Shown: positions 10,901 to 20,900, numbered from the stretch's first letter. The stretch is 64,000 nucleotides of DNA from Prorocentrum cordatum (GCA_963575745.1 CAUYUJ010012570.1:303198-367197), one strand, 5' to 3'. A program made the numbers and translations. The notes: a model not told the origin generated them from the letters alone.

Positions 10901-11684
10901 GGACGCCAGGCCGTCCCAGCGCAGGAAGCGTCGGCCACGGCGCGCCCCACCAGCGCCACGAGTGGCAGCAGCCTTTTCTTCCCAGCATGTGCTTCATGCG
11001 GATGGTCGCAGTTGCCAGCGATGCCGTTGTTCCGCAGGGCACTCCACCCAGACCGAGTGGCTCTCCAGGTCGTGTGGGGGTTTGGTCGATGCGGAAGCTG
11101 GACTGGCCAGGTTGGGGCCCATTGCTGGAGGTGTTGATGGTGTTCTCAAGATTGCCGATCAGGATGTGGACAGCTCGCACACGATGAGGTGGCATCGAGA
11201 TCTAGATGTTCGGTTCTGCCGAACATGCGGGTGCTTCGCGCGTCCTGCCCTTCGCGCCCTGGGTCGTGGGCTGCTGGCTCCGTGTCTCGGACGACCATCT
11301 GACACGGGAAGCGTGTACTTGGACAGGCTGAGTAGGGGTCTTTGGCCCAAGGTGGGCGCACCTCAGGGGTGCGTCGAGCAGCACTTGGACCTTGACGATG
11401 ATGAGCACCTTCGAGGAGCCAGCCCTGGAGGACAGGTTGCACGGTCTGGTGCTCAGCAGGCGCGAGTGGCGAGCAGGTGGCCCAGAGCCTCGGCACCAGG
11501 GCGGAGGCGGCGTCCGCGGCCGAGCTCCTGCAGGCCCGAGGGGCTCGCGCTGAGGCGACGGGCGGCCAGGCCCACTGCTGACGGCGCGGCTTGCGGTGGG
11601 GCCGCGGGCGCAGCCCTGCGTCAGGCCCCGCAGTCGAGGGCGGGGCGAGGCGACGCCCGCGCTCCACCTCGGGGCCTGAGCTGA
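7899..11684 (+). CDS. Family A ORF2: reverse transcriptase, zinc finger, RNase H, C-terminal CxxC modules
   Basis: About 1260 codons uninterrupted to the stop at 11684. RT motif A is DVKSLYDSM (near 8715), motif B VQGLRSG (near 8885) and motif C WVDD (8991-9002). The post-RT zinc finger CPRCQCC..H.H....C is near 10067-10115. RNase H keeps all four acidic positions: FGDASGG (10345), HRGEFRAL (10486), TDDLAV (10551) and GNAMADVLAG (10750). After it come two cysteine modules, CQRC...C (near 11012) and CRTCGC...C (near 11218). This is the polymerase for target-primed retrotransposition. The open frame overlaps the linker frame upstream, so its true start is lost in the frameshift. Trp in place of Tyr/Phe before the catalytic DD is unusual but present in both copies in this window. 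Confidence 0.85.
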   Translation, partial: RRFPELTWKEFRRQLFLVSNLDAHEVVALTDAASAALRRARGRALGASLRQFKEWMVTPDGTTTLFRPLKKGPEIDDEVHTVGGIHLAHPRDVVDHKGKTWHGLWAPQPEDGDELDAFWFELRQYLGEGDVPSLDLQRLRAALSHMRPRTGRGVYQLRPTDIERLPDSALRELLAIYETAEHLGSWPWQLLLVTGQLLAKRQGGERVIGLMCMVARVWSQAREDNARLWADATSPTWDAAARGNSAVFEAFVRATDEEAYSALGFAYAHAMLDVKSLYDSMSWVKLGRAALRLGFPPAVLALELQQCMAPRVLLMNGTASEAFQPTRSIVQGLRSGTRFARCMTYFILERVTQQAPSAALQPRIWVDDLSESAVGTSAAVTSTMTEVVSTTCDQFVSDGLGISPKNVLVCNRPRDLRRIVAAVRKRGHAVHVARCAPCLGVDLRAGRGGPRPTRGARMKKSGVSHLRVRGFARASKQYRTCLKIENASPQAAATHGHQVYGVFGQARQQLRQRLRAVCAASGRGRCLTTVLQIRMGAQDPARRLPRGQLDMWFRGWQHSPALRQRVQQAWVSIHDCLRAAPAGHRPRLVRGPISAVQALLLDYDWQPVGPLGWARLCDDGQWERWAFPHADELADGSARRLIDAFGTTVLEHLWRQASEHWCGEGLQGGADLDSLRATVKMLDATTRGRSLASLLITIAAGGTWPVSRLEESFDDVDGQDTGCPRCQCCVETPVHRHWECSANIGPKAYELSGNLVGRAMAEGDAYPCFWLRGMIPAAWTAVPEPMDHDDWSYLGVANLDDAVLGTGTLHQPLAPFGDASGGADSKHPRLRRVGVAVCRVSAGAVHVEAAILGPLSGPRQTVHRGEFRALVLAAGHSRGPTVFFTDDLAVCDGWWARLDQRPTGPDSDLWHALSRIFLQRDRSEFSVEHVNSHLSAAEAAARGVPAEVLRGNAMADVLAGHAAKQCRLPADVRARVRDVEYMAAMVRWRPLRSTLGAAAARDARPSQRRKRRPRRAPPAPRVAAAFSSQHVLHADGRSCQRCRCSAGHSTQTEWLSRSCGGLVDAEAGLARLGPIAGGVDGVLKIADQDVDSSHTMRWHRDLDVRFCRTCGCFARPALRALGRGLLAPCLGRPSDTGSVYLDRLSRGLWPKVGAPQGCVEQHLDLDDDEHLRGASPGGQVARSGAQQARVASRWPRASAPGRRRRPRPSSCRPEGLALRRRAARPTADGAACGGAAGAALRQAPQSRAGRGDARAPPRGLS

Positions 11685-12810
11685 GGGCGACCTGCGCGAG
11701 GCTTCTGGCGGCAGCTCGGCGCCCGCTGGACGAGGTCGACGGGCCAGCTGGCAGCGTGGTGGCGCCAGCTGGGTTGGGCGCGGAGGCGCCTCCCGTTGGA
11801 GCAGTCTGGCGGTGTCGGAGCGCTTCGCCGTCCGGAGCTTCGCGGGCAACGCGGCCTCGCGTCGAGCCTCCTGCGGCCCCAGGCGGCGGTGCCCTTTTCA
11901 GTCCCCGCGCCGACCACAAAAGGGCACCGGGCATTGGCGATGCGCGGGCGGCTTGCCCAGCAGGGGCTGCTGGCGCTGGCGCGGGCGCCCGCGGAGGCGC
12001 TGCTGGCGGGGCTGCTGCTGGCATGGGCGGCCTCCCCAGCCAGAGAGGTGGCGAGAGGAGCGACCCGGGGGGCCAGTCCCGATGGGAGCGGCCCCCCAGG
12101 GGCCAAGTTGCGGATCAGGCAGTTGGGGGCACCCTGCGATAAATTGCCCCAGCGACCGACTTGGAGGACGACATCCTGCGCGCCAGCCTGGAGCGCACGG
12201 GTGTCCTCGCCAGTTCGACGTCGTCGAGCCCTTCGAGCAGGTGGGCTCCGTGGACGCGGCTGGCGGCGTCGGCAGCGTGTGGCCGACCGTCGGAACCGTG
12301 GACGACGTGGAGGTCGGGTTGGCCTTCGGCGACTACGACGAGGCGGTCTGCGAGGACCTCAAACGGGGCCGCCCCGCCGAGCGGCCGTGGCGAGGCGTGA
12401 GGCCGCGCCTGCTGGGCGCCGAGGCGGTGGCGCCGCCCGCGGCTCGGCGCAGGCGGGCCCTCTCGCCTCCTGGCGAGCGGCGGGGCCAGAGGGCGCGGCT
12501 CGGCGGCGTGGAGCTGCCGCCCGCTCCTGCCGCCCCGAGCTTCGCCGAGCTGGTGCGGCTGGCGGCGGGGGCGCCGCCCGTGCGGGGCCGCGCGGCTGGG
12601 CCTCGCTGGGCGGCCTGAGCGCCCGCCGCGGCCCGCGGCCGAGGCCCGCCCCGCGCGCGGCTCGGCCGTGGGCGTTCGCCCGACGGGATCTCCCGCCACG
12701 TCCCCCTGTGGGCGGGGGGCGGTCGTGGCTACGCTCCGCCCGCGCGGGCGGCCGAGGGGCGCGTGTCGCGCGAAGTCCCCGCGGACTTCAGACGCTCGCC
12801 TTCTCGGGTC
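11685..12810 (+). other. GC-rich region after family A ORF2
   Basis: Very GC-rich, with long open frames on both strands but no recognisable domain. It includes the hairpin box at 11873-11940. It could be a long 3' UTR of family A or debris of a related element. Confidence 0.5.
11887..11929. repeat. Second copy of the hairpin box, 3' of family A RNase H
   Basis: CGGTGCCCTTTT (11887-11898) pairs with AAAAGGGCACCG (11918-11929), again with a 19-nt loop. Differences from the first copy lie in the loop, at the outermost stem pair and outside the stem. Confidence 0.85.
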
Positions 12811-12925
12811 CGAATGCTCCTCCTCCTCCTCCTCCTCCTCCTCGCCTTCTCGGGTCCGTTCTCCTCCTCCTCCTCCTCCTCCTCCTCCTCCTCCTCCTCC
12901 CTCTCCTCCTCCTCCGCCTCCTCCT
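12811..12925 (+). repeat. (CTC)n/(CCT)n tract
   Basis: Two CTC tracts separated by a duplicated CTCGCCTTCTCGGGTCCG (about 12793-12813 and 12841-12860). Confidence 0.9.
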
Positions 12926-13063
12926 GCAGGGCGCGTTTCGTCATCATCTGCCTTGTGTGGCCTTCGGTGGGGGGCACAGCAGGGCACAGCTTGGAGAACG
13001 GGCCAGGATTTTACGAGGGCCCTCTTCCGCAGAGCGCCGAAGAGATATTGGCCAACCTCCGAG

Positions 13064-13085
13064 CCGGAGCACATTTGTGCCCAAG
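13064..13085 (+). other. Decayed DinoSL relic (probable)
   Basis: The segment CCGGAGCACATTTGTGCCC then AAG aligns to the DinoSL with one inserted base and four mismatches. It ends in CAAG as the leader does, and lies 37 nt before the start codon of the BioY-like ORF, the position expected of a trans-spliced mRNA turned back into DNA. Confidence 0.45.
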
Positions 13086-13122
13086 ATTCCGACGCTGCGT
13101 GCGTTGCCGTTCAGTCAATACG

Positions 13123-13644
13123 ATGAACGGTTTACTTGAGGAGAGTCCGGTTGGATCTGAAGCTTGGTTTGCCCAGGTTGCTGGCGCATTGGCGTTATTG
13201 CATGTGTCCAGTCGGCTGCAGATTCCCATTCCCGGAGCTGTAGCTGCAGCCACTGGACATACCTTGGCATGCTGTCTTCTGGGCTTGGTCTTGCCCTGGC
13301 AGGCAAGCGGCTTTGCAACTGCAGCCTACAGCATGTTTGATATAGCACGGGCCAAACGCGCGAAGGTTGGATTCATTGTTGGCTTCCCGATTTGCACGTG
13401 GGTTGTTAGCTACACGACTGGCGGACACCTTACTTTGCCACGAACGTTTTTCAGCGCGGTAGCAGGGCAAAGTGTTGTCCTGGCGGTCGGAACCATTTGG
13501 CTTGTGATTGTCATGCACGTGCAGTGGCGGTCTGCTCTCAAGTTTGGTGTGTTGCCATTCCTGCCAGGGCTTCTAGTAAAGTCATTAATGGTCGCACTTC
13601 TGATTCATCTAATGCATGCGTTATCGTTTTTGCAGCCGTCTTGA
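13123..13644 (+). CDS. BioY-like integral membrane protein (possible biotin transporter), retroposed
   Basis: A 173-aa intronless frame starting MNGLLEESPVG. It has about five hydrophobic segments. The pattern follows BioY, the substrate-binding component of biotin ECF transporters: SRLQIPIPG followed by the segment HTLACCLLGLVLPW, then VGFIVGFPICTWVVSY, then AVAGQSVVLAVGTIWLVIVM, and LPFLPGLLVKSLMVALL matching the family's LPFLPGDxxK end. Two departures are notable: the usual Asp after FLPG is Leu, and the loop corresponding to GLPVFAGG is missing. Transport of biotin across a membrane is the family role; function here is inferred and may be altered. The frame is open upstream to 12763, but the likely leader relic at 13064-13085 supports ATG 13123. 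The gene probably derives from a reverse-transcribed trans-spliced mRNA. It lies after a CCT tract and among retroelements. Confidence 0.6.
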   Translation: MNGLLEESPVGSEAWFAQVAGALALLHVSSRLQIPIPGAVAAATGHTLACCLLGLVLPWQASGFATAAYSMFDIARAKRAKVGFIVGFPICTWVVSYTTGGHLTLPRTFFSAVAGQSVVLAVGTIWLVIVMHVQWRSALKFGVLPFLPGLLVKSLMVALLIHLMHALSFLQPS

Positions 13645-14130
13645 CAACACGGTCTTACCTTGCACATGACATGGAGTACCCCAACCGGCTTCAACGTCAT
13701 TTCCTTCAAATGATCGACATTTGGATGGTTGATGCTAATGCGGCGTGTGATGCCTGAAACTCCGAGAGCATCCCCATACAACAGCGTGAGAGAGTTGCGG
13801 GCCCTGCTGCTTTTGTCTTGAGCATTGCTGGTGTTACAGCGTGTCTTCGGACGCGAAAGGGCACGTTAGCAGCGTTGGTCGGGTCTATGCCGATACCGCC
13901 CCGAGATTGCAAGAGTTCGTGTTCGCGTGAGGCTCATTGTTGTGAGGACGGTTACGGTGTGCAGACCATCAAATGCAGTATCGGCCGTGACTTCTTCGCC
14001 CCAGACTTCTTCGGGTGTGTGTACCCCACTCGCGAAAGAAAGTGAGCCTCCGTGCACTCATGGTCGGTCGGACTTTTCTTTGGCTTTGGAGGCCGAGTTG
14101 CTTGCAGCCGCCGGTTGGTGGCTGCATGGC
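13645..14130 (+). other. No gene seen (3' flank of BioY-like ORF)
   Basis: Moderate GC and short random frames only. It may include the 3' UTR of the upstream gene. Confidence 0.5.
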
Positions 14131-14352
14131 TGAGCTCAGACGACCATGCTTATGATGCTCCAACCGACTTTAGCCTTGCTCACCAGGAAGGATTTCAAGC
14201 GCCCCAAAAAAGTACCGAAACTCAATGGTTTTCACGTGTCGGGCCCTGGGGAGACACTCGCCCGACACTGTTTCGACACTCTTTCGACACTTTCCCGGGT
14301 GCTCGAAATTATTTCTGGGACGTGGCCCTTCAGTAGGATGGGAACAACACAA
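14131..14352 (+). repeat. Dispersed repeat, copy 1 (about 220 bp)
   Basis: Homologous to 26165-26387. The shared core includes TTTTCACGTGTCGGGCCC, several CGACACTCTTTCGACAC units and GGGTGCTCGAAATTATTTCT. Confidence 0.85.
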
Positions 14353-14568
14353 GACCATGCTGACGAACTAGCATCCACATTGCGAGGCGGTGGCCGTTGA
14401 CACCGCCAGGTCTCAAGGCAGCGGTGCTGCGCATGACCGAGGCAGGCCTGCAGAGACATGGCGGATGTCCAAGAGGCCCACGCCATTCCGCCGGCTCCCA
14501 GGAGAGGATCTGTGCGGCTTCTCGTGTGTGTTGCCTGTCGCTTCGCGTCGTGATGCCTGCGAGTGCGT

Positions 14569-14726
14569 TCACCAGCCTCGAACTTATCCCTATCCCTAAG
14601 ATTGACACGCCAAAAGGCGATGACAATCTTAGGGATGCGCCCTGGAAAACTAAGGGAATCCCTGAGATTGGCATTGTGATGAGGCGATGCCCAGCTCAGG
14701 GATAGGGATCTGTTCCAGGCTGGTAA
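14569..14726. mobile_element. Foldback/MITE-like element with 5-bp target duplication
   Basis: The 32-bp ends are inverted repeats with 27 matches (core ATCCCTATCCCT on the left, AGGGATAGGGAT on the right). TGCGT flanks the element at 14564-14568 and 14727-14731. Inside is a further inverted repeat, CCCTAAGATTG and CAATCTTAGGG. No coding capacity. Confidence 0.7.
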
Positions 14727-14943
14727 TGCGTGCTGCTGATTCGTCCTCATCTTTCTCCGCGTCTGTTGCGGGGCCTCTTGGGGGGCTTCTCGGAGGCCCA
14801 GGCGGCCGCCTCGTGGAGTTTGTGTGTTGGGGCCCGCTGGTGGCGTCCTGGGGGCTTCTTGGGGTCACGCTGGGTGTGTTGGAGGCCATCTTGCGGGGGA
14901 GAGCTCCCGGGCTCCTGGCGGGTTCCCCCTCTTGGGCCTTGGG

Positions 14944-15096
14944 TTAAGTCGGGCCTGTCCCTCTACAGGAGAAACATAATCAAAAAACAGTCTGGGGACT
15001 ATTTTTTGAACAGTTTTGAATATTTGACTGCATTTGTTTGACTATTTTTGTTTTTTTCGTCCAAAAACCCCCTATAAGGGGGCACGCCCGACGTAA
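14944..15096. mobile_element. MITE family M1, copy with 8-bp target duplication
   Basis: Begins TTAAGTCGGGCCTGTCC and ends in the inverted counterpart CCCGACGTAA. Flanked by GCCTTGGG at 14936-14943 and 15097-15104. AT-rich core without a transposase. Confidence 0.85.
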
Positions 15097-15255
15097 GCCT
15101 TGGGCCCTTCCTGGAGCTTCTTCAGAATTCCTTCTGCCGCCCTGCCAGCCTCGTGGGGGCGTCTTGGGGTCCTCCCGGGCCGCCTCCGGGCCCTCCTGGG
15201 GGCCCCCTTGGGCCGCCCTGGGCCAGCCCGTGCAGGGCACGTCGCGCCGTTCTGG

Positions 15256-15504
15256 GATCGCAGACGCCTGAAAAGGAGCGGTGCTGTGTGTGCCCGCTCG
15301 GGTTGAGTCGGGCCTGTCCCTCTACAGGAGGAATACTCAAAAATGGTAAAACAATAGTCTGGGCATGAGTTTGAGACTATTTTTGCCCATGGGGTATTTT
15401 TTATTTTTCGTCCAAAATCCCCCTGTGGGGGGACAGGCCCGACTTAATTTTGGGCTCGCAGACGCCTGAAAAAAGGAGCGGTGCTGTGTGTGTGACCGCT
15501 CGGG
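15256..15504 (+). repeat. 47-52-bp direct repeats on both sides of M1 copy 2
   Basis: CGCAGACGCCTGAAAA...GGAGCGGTGCTGTGTG...CCGCTCGGG occurs at about 15256-15302 and again at about 15454-15504. Confidence 0.8.
15303..15447. mobile_element. MITE family M1, second copy
   Basis: Begins TTGAGTCGGGCCTGTCC and ends GGCCCGACTTAA. The left flank is CGCTCGGG; the same 8 bp occur at 15497-15504 rather than directly after the element, because a flanking segment is duplicated. Confidence 0.8.
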
Positions 15505-17999
15505 CGACGAAATCTATACACATACTGCAACCTGGCCAGGCCCAACCTCACCCCAGCAGCGGTGTATACGCCCTCCCGATTAAGCCAGGAGGGCGTGGCG
15601 TGTACGCCGCTGCCAGGTTGAGAACGGAGCTGGCCAGGGAGCAGTGGACAGGTACAGATTTCGTCGCCCTAACTGAGGAGGGTCTGCAGCAGATTAGCGG
15701 TGATTTGTTCGGCATGCGGTTTGAGATTTTCGAATCGCACGGGCAGGGTGTCACTCTTTTGTCGCATACGGCGATATGATTAGCCCGTGCGGCAGCACCG
15801 TAACCATAAAACCATACAGCCCGTTGCAAGTCCAGTTGGTCAAGACAGCTGGGTTACGACGGGCCATCCTTCACGTCAGGGCTGCTATTTGTCTATCACG
15901 TTTGGTGTTTAGTTGTGAATTGCGCTCTGTCGGCTTTCAGATGCAGTCTTGCTCTGGGGCGAGGCGACTCACGAGCACTCACACTGTGCATCGAATCCAA
16001 CGCGCAGTGACACAGGGCACAATACCCGCTCAAACGAGGCATCGATTTGCCAAAGATGTCGGCGGCCACGGATCGGGTAAGCAGCATTTGGTCGTGCGCG
16101 GTCTTGCCGGGTGCCTTGTAGTTGGCTATTGGGAGCCTCCTTGCTGTCTCGGGTGTCCTCTTGGGGCGAAGGCCTCGAAATATGAGGCCATGCTGTCTTG
16201 GGCAGTCCTGGGGCCCTCTTGTGGGACCCCTTCGGACGTCTTGGGAAAATGCCGGGGGCCTCTTGGGCCTGCTCGAGTCGTCGGAAAACAGAAATATGGC
16301 GATAACGATACAATTCTGTGGAAGCCCACGGATGTGTAGTGGTTTGTGCCTCCTGAGGTCCTCGTGGGGGGGTCTTATATTAAGGGTTTCTTGGGCAGTC
16401 TTGGAGGCTTCTGCTGCCGTCTAGGTGCCCTCGCGGGCGTCGTGGACTCACGTTGCCCCAAGAAGGCCAAACGGATCAGAGGAATAACTACAAGGAGAAG
16501 AGAAGGAAGCGCATTCGATCGTCCCCAACCTCTCCCTGGACATTCTCCCGGCGTTTACTCGGACCCCCTCCACCTTGGGATCCCCCCCCGTCCCCGTCGG
16601 GGATCGGATCAAGAGAATGGGCTTCCCTACGATATTGCAACGACCTATATGGACTTCCTTCCTCCAGGCTGGCGGCTTCAAAACGCCCCATTCAGCGAGG
16701 TCGCAACGCTCTGGGATGCTGGGCTCTGCAATGTCTGTGATGGAGGGCTCCGCAAGGCTGTCGCGAAGCGAAGCCTCTCACACACGCCAGCGGGGTCGGC
16801 GGATTTTTGTATACAGAGACACAAGCACTCCCCAGTCCCAGGAGCCAGGCACCTGGCCCCGTGATGTGAGAAAGGGTCTCTTCATTTATGTGCAGGGGCA
16901 GGTGCATCGCATATTCACTGCTCTGTTTAACTTGGAGGTGACACTTGTTGTTGTGATGCTTCTGTTCAAAATTACACGCGCTTCTCTTCTGGGTTTGGAT
17001 GCTGTGTCCTGTTAGGATGCTCCGGTTCGACCGCGTTCCGCGTTGTCATCTGGGCGGGTTTCACGGCCCGGGCTTCTTATTTCAAGGCGTCCTTTGCCCC
17101 CTTGCCCCCCCCCGCCTGTGCCGCAGGAGTTCTTCGGGCCATGATTTGCGACCCCACCTCTGCGCCCCTCTTAGACGTCCCCAATAAATCTGTTGGCCCG
17201 TTTGTGGCGCATGCGGTGCAAGTAGGGTAGCATCTCGCGCCTCTTGGCCTTTCGTTCGTGGCGGTGACCCTCAAAATCGCACCCGAGGCCGACAGTGTGC
17301 GACTGCGCGCCGCAGTGGCAGTTGCCACAGCACCGCAGCTGCAGAACGGATTCGCCGGCCGCGTCCGGGACGGTTAGTGTCTGGTCTGGGCAGATGGGGT
17401 AGATGAGTTGTCTTCAGCAAGTGTGTCGTGTTTACAGAGGCGTTGGAGACGCCATGGACATCGATATAGTGACGGCGCCCCTGCAAATTGCGAAAAAATT
17501 GGCTGAGCCTCTGACGAGAGTATAGGTTATATCTGCATCGCCCACAGCATACACACTTGTAGATGCATACGCGCAATTACAGATCCACAAACATACATAC
17601 CATTGTCCCCGCAATTGCGGACAAGTATCGGGGGGCAGGGGTATTGTCGGCAGCCTCGAGCTTCGAACGCAAATTTGAAAAAGTTTGCCGCAGGCGCCGA
17701 GTCTAGTTCACGCTGCACAGCGAGCCCGCCGCAGGTGCCGACTTTTCGTGAACTTAATGGGTGGGTCGCGGGCGTGCCGCGTGTGCGCCATGGGTGGGTC
17801 TCGGGTGGGTCGCGGGCTGGCTGCGCGCGGGTCTCGGACGAGGATGACGACAACAAGAGCACAACAGCACAATATCCCTCACCTGGGAATCTCATTTCAG
17901 ACACCCACCCAGGGATGCTGTAAGTCCGGTCTGCCCCCTCACTCTCAGCTATCATATATGTTTATATAGACATATGCTAATTAGCCACAGTGGGCCCCA
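15505..17999. other. No convincing gene; degenerate GGCCTCTTGG-type repeats
   Basis: Short frames on both strands without recognisable domains. 16130-16450 contains degenerate units of the type GGGCCTCTTGGG, as also seen near 14770-14900, 15150-15240 and 33000-33160. Confidence 0.5.
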
Positions 18000-18013
18000 C
18001 GCAGTGTTTTCTT

Positions 18014-18530
18014 GCATACTATGTGATGCAAACTACGTGGTGCAAACTACGTGGTGCAAGCTTTATGGTGTAAGCTGTGTGGTGCAAGCTATTTGGTGCA
18101 AGGTAAGTGGTGCAATCTACGTCGTGCACTATATGTGGTGTGATCTATGCGGCTTGAACAGTATAGTGCGATCTATGTGGCGCGATCCATGAGGTGTGAT
18201 CTATGTGGTCTAAGCTTCGTACTGCAAACCCAGCCGTGTAATCTACGCAGTGCAATATCTGTGGCGTCAGCTGTTTGGTGGCAGCTATGTGGTGCAAACT
18301 ATGTGTAGCCAACGTACTCATCTAGGCTATGTGAGCAATGTGGAGCAAGCTGCGTGGTACAACCTATGTGGTCCGATCTATGAGGTGTGGGCTATGTGAT
18401 TCCAACTATGTGGTGCAATCCACGTGGTGCGATCTATCTGGTGCAAGCTGCGTAGTGCAATCTAAGTGGTGCACGCTATGCAGTGGAATCCATACGATTT
18501 AAGCTATTTGGTGCATTGCGAACATATTCC
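18014..18530 (+). repeat. 14-bp degenerate satellite (TGCAANCTATGTGG), forward
   Basis: Consecutive 14-nt units such as TGCAAACTACGTGG, TGCAAGCTATTTGG and TGTGATCTATGTGG. The 14-nt phase is kept for about twenty units and then decays. Confidence 0.85.
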
Positions 18531-18689
18531 ACACATTACAAAACAACGCAATGCGGCGACGAGGCGGCGGCGACGGCGACCACAGCCGCCAGACCGACGG
18601 GCAGGCCCAGAGCGACGGAGCGGCGACGGCCGCCCCGTCGCCGCCCTAGATGCCCCGTTTTAAACAGCAAAAATGATCAAACAACATAC

Positions 18690-18840
18690 ACAAAACATAC
18701 AAACACACACAACTGTGGGGAAAAACACACACACACACACTGTGGGAAGAACACACAAACAACACACACAACACACACACACACTGTTGGAAAAACACAA
18801 ACACACACAGTTTTTTCCCACTGTGTGTGTTTTCCCACCT
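18690..18840. repeat. (AC)n-rich block with inverted GTGGGAAAA ends
   Basis: CA-rich tracts alternate with GTGGG(A)n. CCCACTGTGTGTGTTTTCCC near 18818-18838 is the inverse of the left part, so the block can fold. Confidence 0.7.
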
Positions 18841-18989
18841 TCCTGGGGCCGGACTTGTCGGTACCCCCTGGATATGTGCAGTTTACATGCGATTCTGCCC
18901 CCTCGTCCATACCAGAACTCGCACCCCCGATTCTCCAAAAAGCACAATGCGGGCAAACTTGTTTATCACAACTCATAAATTGTGCAACC

Positions 18990-19960
18990 TCCTTTGCAAC
19001 AAATGGGACGAAGTGCGCACGCGCACGTCGTCGCGCACGCATGCCGAAACCCTTCAAACATCGAAGGTTGCGTGGGGATTTCAAAACCCAGTGTCACGGA
19101 AACAGATAACACAACACATGGTGTCGCAGCTAGCATTTTCAAAACAAATCTGCGCCCGTGCTCCTGCGAATTCTTACGAACTCCGCAGGTTTTTGAACAT
19201 CCTCATGACATTTCACGCAGAGGGCCTCTCGCGCGCGCATGTCGAGATCGTTCGAACGCCCCTGCGCGCGCAGTCGCGAGAATCCCTTGCAACAACTTGG
19301 ACGAAGCGTACACGCGCGCGTCGTCGCGCGCGCATGCCGACATCATCGACAAAAAACGCTAGGTTCCGCAAGGTTTTCAAAAACTAGTGTTCCAGATACA
19401 TATAGGAAACACCTGGTTTCGCAGCACATGTTTCAAACAAACCAGCGCTCGCGCTCTTGCGACTTCTTAAGAAAACCTATGTTGATACAAGAACAGATTC
19501 ACAACGTGCTTCGAAAAGAGGCCTTTCGCGCGCGCATGTCGAGATCGTTCGGGAGCCCGTGCGCGCGTGCAGTCGCAGTAATCCTAAGCAAAAAACGAGA
19601 CGAAGTGCACGCGCGCGCGTCGTCTCGCGCGCATGCCGATTATTCTAAAGCAACACACCTGATGTCCGCAGGGAGTTCAAAAACGAGTGTCCCGAACACG
19701 TATCAAGACACATGCTTTCCCAACAAGGGTTTTCAAAACAAATGCGCCCGCGCTTCCTGGCGAATTCTTAAGAAAGCCGTCGTTTTGTTTTTGTGTTCAA
19801 CATGTGCATCACATTCCGCCAAGCGGGCCTCTCGCGCCGCATGCCGAACTCATTCGAACACCCTTGCGCGCGTGCTGGGGGGGCGCGATCCGTGTCAAAT
19901 GATGACACGCGGGCCACTCGCGCGCGTCGGCCGCGCGCTCATGCCGAACTCCTTCACAAA
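18990..19960 (+). repeat. About 300-bp degenerate tandem repeat, three to four copies
   Basis: The anchor ACGTCGTCGCGC(A/G)CGCATGCCG recurs near 19026, 19315 and 19610, with a weaker form near 19920. A second anchor, GGCCTCTCGCGCGCGCATG, recurs near 19222, 19520 and 19826. Confidence 0.8.
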
Positions 19961-20344
19961 CCTTCATCGCCGACGCGAGGACATCGTCATCATTATCGGC
20001 GGGCGTGGTCAACATCGGCCCGTCATTGGCCTTGGGCCTTGCCGCCGCCATCGCCACCATCATCGCCATCATTGCTATTCTCACAATCGTGCCAACCGTT
20101 GCAAGTCACCGACTCGCACTGACGTGCCCGCTTGGAAGTGCCCAGCGGTCAGCGCCACCGCGACCGCGCCGGCCGCGCCAAGCTAGACGGCCGCTGCGCG
20201 CGAGCATGCGCGGGCTAGCTCGGCCGCAGAGATTCACCAGCCAACGCAAAGCAGTCATCGCAACCGCCGCCGCATGGGTTTAGCAAACCGAAGTACGGGT
20301 GGGTGGGCGGCATCGTTGCAAGTGCATGAACTTCGCCAGCCCGT

Positions 20345-20900
20345 TTGTACAAATCAATTGCAAGTCGTAGTTTGCACTGCGTGCAAATTGCACGACGCCG
20401 TTGCGCCGCATAGATTGCACCACTTGGATTGCGCCACGAATCTTGCATATCACGGAATGCGCCGCGTAGGTTGCAGCACATGGATTGCATTGCGCAGTGT
20501 ATATGTATGTGTGTATGTATGTATGCATGCATGTATGTATGTATGTATGTGTGTGTATGTGTGTATGTATGTATGTATGTATGTATGTATGTATGTATGT
20601 GTGTATGTATGTACGTACGTATGTATGTATGCATGTATGTATGTATGTATGTATGCATATATGACCCCGAAGAGCGCAAAACATGTATTGCGCCGCCAAT
20701 ATTGCACCATATAGTTTGCACCACACGGAGCGCACCACATGCTAGTATATTGCACCACGTCGCTTCCACCACTAAGCTTACGCAGCCTGTGTTGGGCCGC
20801 CACCTGGATTCCGCAACGCATACTTCACCATCGAGGGCGCATAATATGGATTGCACCAAACATATTGCAGTACACGGGTTGCACATCATCAGTATGTACA
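20345..20900 (-). repeat. 14-bp satellite, inverted copy
   Basis: Units such as TTGCACCACTTGGA, TTGCGCCACGAATC and TTGCAGCACATGGA are the reverse complement of the 18014-18530 family. A GTAT tract splits the array. Confidence 0.8.
20500..20662 (+). repeat. (GTAT)n microsatellite
   Basis: GTAT tetranucleotide repeats with scattered GTGT and GCAT variants. All frames through it are repeat products. Confidence 0.95.

Larger units (their letters stand above)
4633..11700 (+). mobile_element. Family A non-LTR retrotransposon (LINE-like), mutated
   Basis: Order: coiled-coil ORF1-like region, EEP endonuclease, linker, RT, zinc finger, RNase H, two C-terminal CxxC modules. The 5' edge is put at the end of the CCT tract. 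A weak leader-like stretch (TTATTTTCGCTTGAA, near 4659-4673) lies just inside it. The 3' edge is unclear and could reach the next CCT tract at 12811. Two TGA codons and a frameshift break the reading frame. The 99% identical copy at 1-1468 indicates recent activity of the family. Confidence 0.8.

Noticed and set aside
17020-17050. tRNA-like GGTTCGA box
   Set aside because: No matching arms or acceptor stem nearby.
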